Shown here in pieces: positions 34,157 to 41,789 of a DNA stretch of 45,440 bases. A program made the position numbers and the translations under genes. How positions within the stretch are numbered: the stretch's first letter is position 1; every line of letters begins with the position of its first letter. The stretch comes from Candidatus Woesearchaeota archaeon (GTDB lineage Archaea > Nanobdellota > Nanobdellia > Woesearchaeales > JAGVYF01), in contig JAHFLT010000010.1 of the NCBI GenBank assembly GCA_023264635.1, forward strand, positions 1 through 45,440. Reading direction: 5' to 3'. The notes below the pieces were generated by a model that did no database searches, was not told the origin of the DNA, and was given only the letters and a program-made list of their open reading frames with translations.

Positions 34157-34681
34157 ATGACTGAATTAGTCGACACCGTCCTGTCACTTAAACAGCAGGG
34201 ATATACGAACAATCAGGTAATCCAATACTTACAAGGTCAAGGATACGAGAATTATCAGATTTTTGATGCGGTTTCTCAAGCAGAAGCACAAAGCAGGCCA
34301 GTGGCGACTGAGATACCAAACGCGCCTGTCATCGGAGGGCGTGAGGACATTGAGGAAGTTGTAGAAAGTATCGTTGATGAGAAATGGAAAGTCTTTGAAG
34401 AAGGGGTAAAAAAAATTCTTGAGTGGAAAAATGAAACAGAAGGAAGGATAATAAAAATAGAAACAGATATAGCTGGCTTAAAAGAATCATTCTCACAGAT
34501 GCAGGGCGCCTTATTCGGAAAACTTGGTGAATACGAAAAAGGCATTATGGATGTTAGTTCTGAAATAAAGGCAATGGACAGAGTATTCCAGAAAGTTGTT
34601 CCGACGCTAACAGAGAGTGTTGCAGAGTTGTCACGGATAGCGAAAGGAGCAGGCGCGAAGGAAAAGAAGGCAAAAGAATAA
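34157..34681 (+). CDS. Coiled-coil protein with N-terminal repeat motif
   Basis: A 174-residue protein. The N-terminus contains a doubled helical motif, QGYTNNQVIQYLQGQGYENY then QIFDAV, of the form QGY-x-x-x-Q-[IV]-x-x-x-L/V. From memory, similar openings occur in other DPANN proteins. Residues about 60-170 form coiled coil (EGRIIKIETDIAGLKESFSQ, DVSSEIKAMDRVF), with a Lys/Ala-rich end. It is convergent to the tandem membrane-protein operon. A tether or adaptor between membrane subunits and the ATPases is a reasonable inference, not shown. Confidence 0.65.
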   Translation: MTELVDTVLSLKQQGYTNNQVIQYLQGQGYENYQIFDAVSQAEAQSRPVATEIPNAPVIGGREDIEEVVESIVDEKWKVFEEGVKKILEWKNETEGRIIKIETDIAGLKESFSQMQGALFGKLGEYEKGIMDVSSEIKAMDRVFQKVVPTLTESVAELSRIAKGAGAKEKKAKE

Positions 34682-34727
34682 TTGTCTGTTCTAAAAGCTG
34701 TAAAAGTTGCAGAGTGAATATCACCTG

Positions 34728-35309
34728 TTATTTTCTTGCTCCAACAGGTATGCCGCCAGCCAGAAGATGGATTGTCAATGCAGCAATGATAAATATAAAC
34801 ATAAGCCCAAGTACTTTTGGATGAAAGAATGTCTTCAGGAATGCTTCTTCTCCTATTCCGGCAACACCAGTACCACCACCATGTACAGTAGCTGTTATCT
34901 GTTCTCCTGTGGGAACTGCTGCGCCGAAGAATACCTGCCCTGCAGAAGCAGCAAAGAGGATAAGGCTTACTATCACGAGGGTTACTGTCACCCAACTGTA
35001 CTCACTGCTTTTAAAGACAGAAGCAATCTCCTCATCCTTTATCCCAAAAAACTTAAAGAACATAATCATGAGCACAAATACCATAAGCAGCACAATAAAC
35101 CAAGGTGTCATGGTACTTATTATTTCCACAGCAGGTCGTGTGAGGGCAACAATCATTGCTGTGACAAATGCAATAATGGCATGCAGTTCTCTTCGTTCAC
35201 CAAACATCTTCTGGCTTTCCAGAATCCCGTAGACCACAGACCAGACAAACAAAAATGGAAAAATGAATGAAAATCCTTTTATCAGGCTGATATCAAGAAA
35301 AGTGACCAT
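34728..35309 (-). CDS. Five-helix membrane protein, tandem paralogue D
   Basis: 193 residues, last gene of a four-gene operon of related membrane proteins. Helices near residues 8-30 (FSFIFPFLFVWSVVYGILES), 40-58, 66-86, 100-135 and 165-185. The first helix carries the family pattern [FL]-x-P-F-[LIM]-x-V-[FW]-[ST]-V-V-Y-G/A-[IV]-L. It is the most divergent of the four and has a Ser/Gly/Ala-rich loop between helices 4 and 5. Its ATG overlaps the stop of paralogue C by one base. No known family recognised. Confidence 0.7.
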   Translation of the reverse strand: MVTFLDISLIKGFSFIFPFLFVWSVVYGILESQKMFGERRELHAIIAFVTAMIVALTRPAVEIISTMTPWFIVLLMVFVLMIMFFKFFGIKDEEIASVFKSSEYSWVTVTLVIVSLILFAASAGQVFFGAAVPTGEQITATVHGGGTGVAGIGEEAFLKTFFHPKVLGLMFIFIIAALTIHLLAGGIPVGARK

Positions 35310-35896
35310 TATTTTTTCTCCACCTTAAATTCCTCAAGACCTTTCTTGATTTTACCCCATGCATCTACCTTCGCTTCGCCGCCAGTAATATAGTAGACGA
35401 TCAAACCGAAAACAAGCACGATGACGAGAAGCGACTGCACTTCTAGTGGGATATACCAGCTAAACGTTTGCGTAAAGCCGTACTGGAACCAGCCTGCATT
35501 TGTACCGAAGATGTAAAGCACTACGACAAAAGCAGTAATTGCAAAGAGACTTTGAAAAATAGCCCCCCCCACAAATCCATAACCAAATGAACCAATCAGG
35601 ATGAGTGCCATAATCAGAGCGATAACGATAGCTGCTATGCTCGGGAGTGAATTGTTGATTAACACGACGGGATCTGTTTCAGCCGGATACATCCTTGTAC
35701 TATGGGGGATGATAGCAGCCAACGCAATCGCAAGCGCCACAATGGCAGAGTATCGTTTATTCTCATCGCCTTTGCCAAGTATCTGAATCTTGAACAGGAT
35801 AGCATAGACAATAGTAAAAACGAGCATGAAAGGGACAATGATATCCATCAAGCCCCATTGTTCCAGTACTCTTATTGCATCATCAATAGCCGGCAT
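35309..35896 (-). CDS. Five-helix membrane protein, tandem paralogue C
   Basis: 195 residues with five hydrophobic helices. Family motif: LMDIIVPFMLVFTIVYAILF in helix 1, then SAIVALAIALAAIIPH, YPAETDPVVLINNSLPS, and a long helix GIIMALILIGSFGY-like stretch. The YP-x-E-x-D...LPS segment is shared with paralogue B, so B and C are the closest pair. A short charged tail of Lys/Glu follows the last helix, probably cytoplasmic. GGTGA stands before its ATG, and 14 bases separate it from B. The function is unknown. Confidence 0.7.
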   Translation of the reverse strand: MPAIDDAIRVLEQWGLMDIIVPFMLVFTIVYAILFKIQILGKGDENKRYSAIVALAIALAAIIPHSTRMYPAETDPVVLINNSLPSIAAIVIALIMALILIGSFGYGFVGGAIFQSLFAITAFVVVLYIFGTNAGWFQYGFTQTFSWYIPLEVQSLLVIVLVFGLIVYYITGGEAKVDAWGKIKKGLEEFKVEKK

Positions 35897-35910
35897 CTTA
35901 CTTTTTCACC

Positions 35911-36492
35911 TTACTTTTTTACCATTCCACCAAAGACATCCTTTAAGACATCACCTGCTGAATCTGTCCAATTCTTTTGCGGTTTCTCTCCGACTATGAA
36001 ATACACTATTAGCCCAAATATAAGCACTGCGACAAGCAATGTCCATGTTTCTGGCGCAATATAAAAATCCACCCAATCCCAAAATCCGTATGGAAACCAA
36101 CCAGCGCTTCTACCAAAAATGAACAAGACAGTGACAAAGGCTGCTATCGCTATAAGAGGATTAAGCACAGCTGTTCCTTCCCATTTGTAGCCCAGCGTAC
36201 CAATAAGCAGCAAAGCCATAATAATTCCTATAGTGATGATGCCAACAGAGGGGAGAGATTGGTTGATGACGTCTACCACATCAGCTTCTGGTGGATAGGT
36301 ATGTGTCACATGCGGAACAATAACAGCAAGTGACATCGCCAGTGCAACGATGACATTAAATCGCTTTTCTGGAAGGATCTTGATGTTCTGCAGGATGGCG
36401 AAAATAACAGTGAACACCAAGATGAATGGTACCAGGATGTCTGACAATCCCCAATATTGCAAGGTTCCAATAATATCGTATGGATATGCCAT
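35911..36492 (-). CDS. Five-helix membrane protein, tandem paralogue B
   Basis: 193 residues from the ATG at 36492, one base after the stop of A; a longer start at 36540 would lie inside gene A. Helix 1 reads LSDILVPFILVFTVIFAILQ; FNVIVALAMSLAVIVPH and YPPEADVVDVINQSLPS follow, matching C at nearly every conserved position; further helices lie near residues 85-105, 118-138 and 145-165. The end DSAGDVLKDVFGGMVKK is amphipathic. The function is unknown; a homo- or hetero-oligomeric membrane complex with A, C and D is inferred from coupling. Confidence 0.7.
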   Translation of the reverse strand: MAYPYDIIGTLQYWGLSDILVPFILVFTVIFAILQNIKILPEKRFNVIVALAMSLAVIVPHVTHTYPPEADVVDVINQSLPSVGIITIGIIMALLLIGTLGYKWEGTAVLNPLIAIAAFVTVLFIFGRSAGWFPYGFWDWVDFYIAPETWTLLVAVLIFGLIVYFIVGEKPQKNWTDSAGDVLKDVFGGMVKK

Positions 36493-36493
36493 C

Positions 36494-37069
36494 TTATTTC
36501 TTCTCCTCCGGTTTTTTTTCTGGCTTAGGACCTTGGACAATCCAGTGCATGAACCAAGCTACGGCCATGATTAAGAGAACTGCACCAACATAATCACGCT
36601 GCCAGTTCTGTGCAAGAAAGTCAAGAATCTCTTCAAGCCAGTTGCTTTTTCCACCCTCTGTGGGAATAGCATGCAGGAATATAAGCATGACACCAACAAA
36701 ATTGATGAACAGAAAAACATACAGCTCGGTGCCTTTTAGTTCCATCTCCTGTTGCTTATACAGTACACCTACCAACATAAGATAAGAAACACTCACGAGC
36801 AACAAAATAACGACATTCGCCATTGCTTCATTTATCAAAGCAACCAACTGACCACTTGCCACGACCAGAAAGCCAATGACAAATGCAACGAGCGAATTGA
36901 GATTCCTTCGAGGATACCATTCACCACCAATTTTTTCCATCCCTAAGACACGGGTCTTATCAAGGACTGCATAGACTATTGTAAACACAAGGAGGAATGG
37001 AAGGATAACGTCATAAACTCCTAATTTATCCAAGAATACGATAACATTGCCCAGCAGTGTTTCAGCCAT
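36494..37069 (-). CDS. Five-helix membrane protein, tandem paralogue A (first of operon)
   Basis: 191 residues; helix 1 YDVILPFLLVFTIVYAVLDK carries the family motif, followed by KTRVLGMEKIGGEWYPRRNL and LNSLVAFVIGFLVVASGQLV. Five helices in all; the tail PKPEKKPEEKK is basic and acidic mixed and probably cytoplasmic. It is preceded by GAGGTG and a second purine-rich run, and by TATA-like GATATATAAAT (37108-37118), so it heads the A-B-C-D operon. The gene is divergent from manC. Confidence 0.7.
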   Translation of the reverse strand: MAETLLGNVIVFLDKLGVYDVILPFLLVFTIVYAVLDKTRVLGMEKIGGEWYPRRNLNSLVAFVIGFLVVASGQLVALINEAMANVVILLLVSVSYLMLVGVLYKQQEMELKGTELYVFLFINFVGVMLIFLHAIPTEGGKSNWLEEILDFLAQNWQRDYVGAVLLIMAVAWFMHWIVQGPKPEKKPEEKK

Positions 37070-37179
37070 ACCCTCTTTTACACCTCACTCTCTTACATCG
37101 AAGCATGATATATAAATGTTTCTCAGAGGACGCTTGCCTCCTGCAAAAGTTTATAGGCAACCTCTTCATTCCCCAGCGC
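37070..37179. promoter_or_regulatory. Divergent promoters: membrane-protein operon and manC
   Basis: Minus TATA-like element at 37108-37118 (ATTTATATATC on the minus strand) is followed by a leader with GAGGTG before the ATG at 37069. Plus TATA-like GTTTATAGG at 37149-37157 is about 27 bases before the ATG at 37180, giving a leaderless manC message. Confidence 0.55.
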
Positions 37180-38394
37180 ATGCTCAAAGCAGTCATCATG
37201 GCAGGCGGATCTGGCAAGAGACTTTGGCCATTGTCACGGAAAAACCAGCCTAAGCAGTGTCTTTCACTGGTTTCAGAAAAAAGTCTGCTGGAAGATGCTG
37301 TGGAACGCATGAACTGCACAACAGATAAAGAAAATATATCCATTGTAACTACTCAGGAGATTGAGCAGCAGCTGAAGGCGCTTGTGCCAGATGTTACATA
37401 TATAAAAGAACCACTTGGTCGCGGTACAGCAGCCAGTATCGGATTGGCAGCGATTGCACAACAAGGGAATCCTGTGATAGTTATAGGGACAGCTGATCAT
37501 GCTATTACGGATGTAGAACTTTTCGCTCACGAAGTCAAGCAGGCATCTGCTTTGGCTGATAACGACAACATAGTACTTTTTGGTATTCCCATCACGCGAC
37601 CAGAAACAGGTTATGGATATATCCAACGTGGCAAAGCATTGCCAACTAGGGTGGAAACCTACACTGTTGCGGCTTTTACTGAAAAACCAAATCACACAAG
37701 GGCTGTAGAATATATGCACTCCGGAAAGTACTTCTGGAATTCAGGGATGTTCATTGCAAAAAAGAATGTCCTTCTAAGTGGCATAAAACAGCATCTTCCG
37801 GAATTATGGAATGGCCTTTCTGTTATCCGCAAGTCCAACTTTGATGCAGACGTCATGAAGAATGTGTTCACTTCCCTTTCAACTGTGTCTATCGATGTTG
37901 GAATAATTGAGAAATCAATCAATGCTGCTGTTGTGAACGGCACATTCCCTTGGGATGATGTGGGAGATTTCCTTTCATTCTCACGACTTTCTTTTTCCAA
38001 TTTATACAGGAGAGACAAAGACAACAACGTTATCAGGGCCAAATACCAAGGCGGAGCTACAAATTCTGTTATTATTGGCACTAACCGCATCATTTATGCT
38101 GAACAGGTCTCTGACTGTATCATAGTTGATACGCCTGATGTAGTGATGGTGTGTAAGAAAGACAAATCTCAGGACGTGGGAAAACTTGTTCACGAGCTCG
38201 AAAGACATCCGCAGTTCCAACTATACACACAAGGCGAAGGCCCTCTCGCAAGCGCATCATATTGTTATAGCGGCCAGAACGATATCAAGAGCACATGCTT
38301 TGTGGCAACTGTTGGAGTAAGTGGATTAGAGATTTTTGTTAATTCTCAATCGGTTATAGTTAAACAAGTATCTAGAGCTGATAAACAGTATTGA
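37180..38394 (+). CDS. manC: Mannose-1-phosphate guanylyltransferase
   Basis: Makes GDP-mannose from mannose 1-phosphate and GTP. The nucleotidyltransferase signature AVIMAGGSGKRLWPLSRKN with QPKQ follows at once; LGRGTAASIGLAAIA, GTADHAI (in place of the more usual PADH), TGYGYIQRG, FTEKPN and WNSGMFI are further family blocks. About 404 residues: the catalytic domain plus a beta-helix-like part, without a complete mannose-6-phosphate isomerase domain. The ATG at 37180 begins the conserved MLKAVIMAGG and lies 27 bases after the TATA box. manB follows after 32 bases. Confidence 0.92.
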   Translation: MLKAVIMAGGSGKRLWPLSRKNQPKQCLSLVSEKSLLEDAVERMNCTTDKENISIVTTQEIEQQLKALVPDVTYIKEPLGRGTAASIGLAAIAQQGNPVIVIGTADHAITDVELFAHEVKQASALADNDNIVLFGIPITRPETGYGYIQRGKALPTRVETYTVAAFTEKPNHTRAVEYMHSGKYFWNSGMFIAKKNVLLSGIKQHLPELWNGLSVIRKSNFDADVMKNVFTSLSTVSIDVGIIEKSINAAVVNGTFPWDDVGDFLSFSRLSFSNLYRRDKDNNVIRAKYQGGATNSVIIGTNRIIYAEQVSDCIIVDTPDVVMVCKKDKSQDVGKLVHELERHPQFQLYTQGEGPLASASYCYSGQNDIKSTCFVATVGVSGLEIFVNSQSVIVKQVSRADKQY

Positions 38395-38426
38395 AAGATG
38401 GACAATAAAGAGGGTTGGCAATAATC

Positions 38427-39767
38427 ATGGGTATCGTGAAGGCATATGACATACGAGGTGTCGTTCCAACAGAGATAGATGCCTCTATAGCAAATAAAGT
38501 GGGGAAGGCAGTTGTTGCATTGACTGGCGCAAAAAGTATTCTCATCGCCAATGACATGCGTGTAAGCAGCCCGGCATTAGAGTATGCACTGAAATACGGA
38601 ATAATTGGCCAAGGCACAGATGCACATATAGCCGGATTATGTTCCACACCACAATTCTATTGGCTTTTAGCTACAAGTGGATATGATGCAGGCATAATGA
38701 TAACTGCATCTCATAATCCGAAGGAGTACAATGGTTTCAAGATTTGCAGGAAAGGTGCAGCACCTGTAAGTTATGAAACTGGTCTGGCTGAACTTGAGCA
38801 GCTGTTGACAAAAGATAGCAAAGACATGAACGGCAAAGGGATTGGCCGTTTTTTTACTATGAATAATAGTTCGCCGTCTCATTATGCACAATTCATTGCT
38901 TCTCTTGTTTCTCTCTCCCAACAAAGAAAAGTGGTACTGGATGCCGGGAATGGTATGGCAGGGCACACGTTGCCATCTTTGCTCACGCACTACCCGATGC
39001 TGGATATACATCCGCTTTATTTTACCCTAGATGGCACATTTCCTAATCATGAAGCAAACCCCATCAAAGAAGAGAATCTTACGGTTCTTAAAAAAAATGT
39101 TCTAGAGAAAAAGGCTGACTTGGGAGTTGCTTTTGATGGTGATGCTGACAGGGGAGGATTCGTGGATGAACAAGGGAAATTTGTCTCTGCCGACATGATT
39201 CTTTGTCTCCTTGCAACGGATTATCTTGCAAAGCATCCTAGCGTTCCTATTGTATACGATGTGCGCAGCACCAAGGCTCTTGGTGAAGCAATTGGACAGC
39301 ATGGTGGAGTACCTGTTGTCTGGAAAGGGGGTCATTCACGCATTAAGCATAAGATGATAGAAGTTCAGGCACCGCTCGGTGGGGAGAAGTCGGGGCATTT
39401 CTTCTTTAAGGATTTTTTTTCAGCGGATTGTCCGGATGTGGCATGGCTTCGCGTCTTGCAGATTATGGAAGAAAGAAGAAAATCACTATCTGAGCTTGTT
39501 GAATCATTTAAAAAATATTATGGTGGTGAGGAATTGAATTTCCCTGTTCCCAATGACCCACAAGCAGTTATGAAGAAAGTCGAGCAGATGTATTCTGGCA
39601 GCGTGATGTATCTTGATGGCTTATCAATGGACATGGGAGAATGGTGGTTTAACCTCAGACCTTCCAATACAGAGCCGCTGCTGCGATTGAATATTGAGTC
39701 GAAGACGCAGAGATTGTACGAAGAAAAGAAAAAAGAAGTGATTGCACTGATTACTGGTTTATCTTGA
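38427..39767 (+). CDS. manB: Phosphomannomutase/phosphoglucomutase
   Basis: Interconverts hexose 6-phosphate and 1-phosphate and so feeds manC. About 446 residues in four domains: KAYDIRGVVP at the start, the active-site serine in ITASHNPKEYNG near residue 94, the metal loop AFDGDADRGGF near 238, the sugar-binding WKGGHSRIKHKM and GGEKSGHFFF (E-x-S type), and the phosphate-binding LRPSNTEPLLRLN. The ATG at 38427 is preferred to a TTG at 38415. With manC it forms a two-gene operon supplying GDP-mannose for glycoprotein or glycolipid synthesis. Confidence 0.92.
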   Translation: MGIVKAYDIRGVVPTEIDASIANKVGKAVVALTGAKSILIANDMRVSSPALEYALKYGIIGQGTDAHIAGLCSTPQFYWLLATSGYDAGIMITASHNPKEYNGFKICRKGAAPVSYETGLAELEQLLTKDSKDMNGKGIGRFFTMNNSSPSHYAQFIASLVSLSQQRKVVLDAGNGMAGHTLPSLLTHYPMLDIHPLYFTLDGTFPNHEANPIKEENLTVLKKNVLEKKADLGVAFDGDADRGGFVDEQGKFVSADMILCLLATDYLAKHPSVPIVYDVRSTKALGEAIGQHGGVPVVWKGGHSRIKHKMIEVQAPLGGEKSGHFFFKDFFSADCPDVAWLRVLQIMEERRKSLSELVESFKKYYGGEELNFPVPNDPQAVMKKVEQMYSGSVMYLDGLSMDMGEWWFNLRPSNTEPLLRLNIESKTQRLYEEKKKEVIALITGLS

Positions 39768-39768
39768 G

Positions 39769-40263
39769 CTATTCTTTCATTACTTGGGCTTTCATTACTT
39801 GGAAAAGATCGTTTGCTTCATCAAGTGTTGCAGTAATATCTTCCTGCATCATATGAGGAGAATATTTACCTTCTCTCACATCAATATATGTCAATGGTTG
39901 CATCAGTAAAAATTTATACACCTGACCATTACCTGCAGTTAGTTCTGCTTCCAGACCAGATGGACCATAGAAACAGATAGTTTCTATTCCCCTAGTTCTC
40001 GAGTAATTAATTTCTAAATGAGGGTTGATTGTCCTGCTTATGCGGTATGTTTTCTCGCTGATGCGGTACGGCGCTTCAGTATGTAGTCGAGACAAACCCA
40101 CTTTTATTCCCATAACTGTAACAGCAACTAAACCAATTAATCCTACTCTTTTTGCAGTAAACTTACCTTTTGATTTCTCTGGAGCTGGTAGTTGATTGAT
40201 AGGTTCAAGTCCAGCTTCTTTGAGTTCTTTGTTGATTGAACTGAGTGATTCCATATTTTCCAT
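39769..40263 (-). CDS. Single-pass membrane protein of unknown function
   Basis: 164 residues. A charged N-terminal about 40 residues (KELKEAGLEPINQLPAPEKS) precedes one membrane helix, RVGLIGLVAVTVMGIKVGL; the outside part of about 100 residues contains YSRTRGIETICFYGPSGLEA. Not a family I recognise. TTTTATATA (minus strand; 40291-40300) sits about 30 bases before the ATG at 40263; the ATG at 40254, after GAGGATGG, is an alternative start. It converges on manB, two bases apart. Confidence 0.55.
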   Translation of the reverse strand: MENMESLSSINKELKEAGLEPINQLPAPEKSKGKFTAKRVGLIGLVAVTVMGIKVGLSRLHTEAPYRISEKTYRISRTINPHLEINYSRTRGIETICFYGPSGLEAELTAGNGQVYKFLLMQPLTYIDVREGKYSPHMMQEDITATLDEANDLFQVMKAQVMKE

Positions 40264-40344
40264 CCTCAGAAAACAATGGTTCGGGTAGTCTATATAAAAG
40301 TATCCAACAGATTTTTATTCTTACGCCTGTTATCATTTACTAAT

Positions 40345-40614
40345 ATGAAAAATAATGTGGAAGGTAGCTCATTGATTATCATCCTCTTCGTTCTTCTCAC
40401 TGCCTGCAAACCATCAACAGTATCACGAGAACAATGCACTACTGATGAAAATTGCAAGGTGATCTATAGCAGTTGTGGTTGTGCTGCAGTTTCTGCGCAT
40501 GATACTGAAACATTTATTAAAGAGGATAAAGTATGCATTGTCAACAGTTGCATGACGAAGCAAACAACAACAATTTGTTCTAAAAGCCAGTGTATACTTA
40601 AAGAAAATGCTTAA
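40345..40614 (+). CDS. Small cysteine-rich lipoprotein
   Basis: An 89-residue protein with a signal IIIILFVLLTAC, a good lipobox (LLTAC) for a membrane anchor. The mature part holds eight cysteines (EQCTTDENC, SSCGCA, KVCIVNSC, TICSKSQC) in about 50 residues, so it is probably stabilised by disulfides outside the cell. The start at 40345 is chosen because a longer start at 40276 would place the signal far from the N-terminus. TTTTTATTC upstream may be the promoter. Function unknown. Confidence 0.65.
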   Translation: MKNNVEGSSLIIILFVLLTACKPSTVSREQCTTDENCKVIYSSCGCAAVSAHDTETFIKEDKVCIVNSCMTKQTTTICSKSQCILKENA

Positions 40615-40650
40615 ATAACATTACATATAATGGTGCTAGAGGTGATAATC

Positions 40651-40896
40651 ATGCCAACAAAACAAAAAGTAAAAGTCTACTCAACACCAACATGCGTTTA
40701 TTGCCAGAAGACAAAAGCATTTCTTAAGGAAAACAACATAGAGTATGCAGATATCAACGTTGCTGAAAACGAAGAAGCACGTGAAGAGATGATACAGAAA
40801 ACAGGGCAGATGGGCGTACCTGTCATCCAGATAGGAGATACTCTTATTGTCGGTTTCGATAAAGAAGCACTCAAAAAAGCACTAAACCTTAAGTAA
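40651..40896 (+). CDS. Glutaredoxin-like thiol protein
   Basis: An 81-residue thioredoxin-fold protein. KVYSTPTCVYCQKTKAFL carries the CxxC redox pair at residues about 15-18, MGVPVIQIGDTLIVGFDKE the cis-proline and substrate loop; this is the glutaredoxin/NrdH-like size and layout. The ATG at 40651 is preceded by GGTGAT 5 bases upstream, which decides the start. Its likely electron source is the thioredoxin reductase at 21405, by inference. Confidence 0.88.
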   Translation: MPTKQKVKVYSTPTCVYCQKTKAFLKENNIEYADINVAENEEAREEMIQKTGQMGVPVIQIGDTLIVGFDKEALKKALNLK

Positions 40897-40917
40897 GCCT
40901 TCTTTTTTCTTATTTTT

Positions 40918-41607
40918 ATGAAAGTATTAGTCGGTTGCCCAATCTATGAAGGAAAACGTTACTGCCTTCAGAAATACGTCGAGGGATTGAAGGCGTTGAC
41001 CTATTCTGAAAAAGATATACTGCTTGTTGACAATTCCCCAACACCAGTATTTTCTGAGGAACTCGAAGCATTGGGCATCCCTATAATTCATACAGGGTTT
41101 GAATTGGCAACGCCTCGTGATAGAATAATTCATTGCAGGAACATCCTTCGGAAAAAAATGTTTGAAGGTTATGATTACTTTCTTAGTCTTGAAGCAGATG
41201 TTGTCCCACCACCAGATGTAATTGAACGTTTGCTTGCGCACAAAAAAGATATTGTCTCTGCGGTTGTATGGTATTATTCAGAATATGATGGGAAACGTAT
41301 TCCCGCACCATTACTATGGGACTTTGATCCAAAAGGCGATGAGAAGTATATGGTTTATGTTGACAGAGAAGAATTAGCTAAACCCCAACTAAAGGAAATA
41401 AAGGCATGCAGTTTGAGCTGTTGTCTGATAAGTAGAACATTACTAGGAAAAATAAGATTCAGTTATGAGAAGGATAGCTATGATGACGTGATGTTCTGCA
41501 CCAATGCAAGAAAGCATGGGTATTCAATTTATGTCGATACAACAGTTGAATGTACTCATTACTATGTCAGAAAACCCCCATCACATACTGGCGACACAAA
41601 GAAATGA
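40918..41607 (+). CDS. Glycosyltransferase, GT-A fold
   Basis: A 229-residue family 2-like glycosyltransferase. KVLVGCPIYEGKRYCLQKYV starts the nucleotide-binding domain, DILLVDNSP the second strand, YDYFLSLEADVVPPPDVI supplies the acid-x-acid metal motif (EAD), and CLISRTLL and YDDVMFC fit the catalytic part. No membrane segment follows, so it is cytoplasmic or peripheral. The donor may be GDP-mannose from manC-manB nearby; that is inference. The ATG follows a TTATTTTT run by two bases. Confidence 0.75.
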   Translation: MKVLVGCPIYEGKRYCLQKYVEGLKALTYSEKDILLVDNSPTPVFSEELEALGIPIIHTGFELATPRDRIIHCRNILRKKMFEGYDYFLSLEADVVPPPDVIERLLAHKKDIVSAVVWYYSEYDGKRIPAPLLWDFDPKGDEKYMVYVDREELAKPQLKEIKACSLSCCLISRTLLGKIRFSYEKDSYDDVMFCTNARKHGYSIYVDTTVECTHYYVRKPPSHTGDTKK

Positions 41608-41789
41608 GTAGCATTCAAGAGAAATCACCGTTACAAGTCATTCCGCCAATGATGGCAATTTCAAAAAAAATGCAGAGCTTCCAAAGAAGTCAACATTTCT
41701 TGAACCAATAAATGAAAAAGTATTGGTTCTTGGACTTACGAGCGCACAGCGTTCGTGATGTTTTGCATTTCATGCCAGAAGGTAATTCT
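41608..41789. other. 182-base intergenic stretch without a clear gene
   Basis: Between the glycosyltransferase and the ABC exporter. One frame runs open from a TAG at 41608 to about 41756 with natural-looking residues (FLEPINEKVLVLGLTSAQRS at its end) but has no start codon, so it may be the remnant of a decayed gene. No hairpin, tRNA or promoter is evident. Confidence 0.3.

Noticed and set aside
34276-34995. Open frame on the minus strand overlapping the coiled-coil gene and membrane paralogue D
   Set aside because: It crosses two better-supported genes, has an unnatural Cys/Ser/Trp-rich sequence and lacks promoter or ribosome site.
29410-37076. Standard archaellum or type IV pilus operon
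   Set aside because: Only the ATPase is present. No class III signal peptide of a pilin, no T2SSF platform protein and no prepilin peptidase were found; the membrane paralogues do not resemble them.
41608-41756. Possible decayed gene between glycosyltransferase and ABC exporter
   Set aside because: One frame looks protein-like near its end, but there is no start codon, no ribosome site and no recognisable domain; it is noted only as an intergenic stretch.
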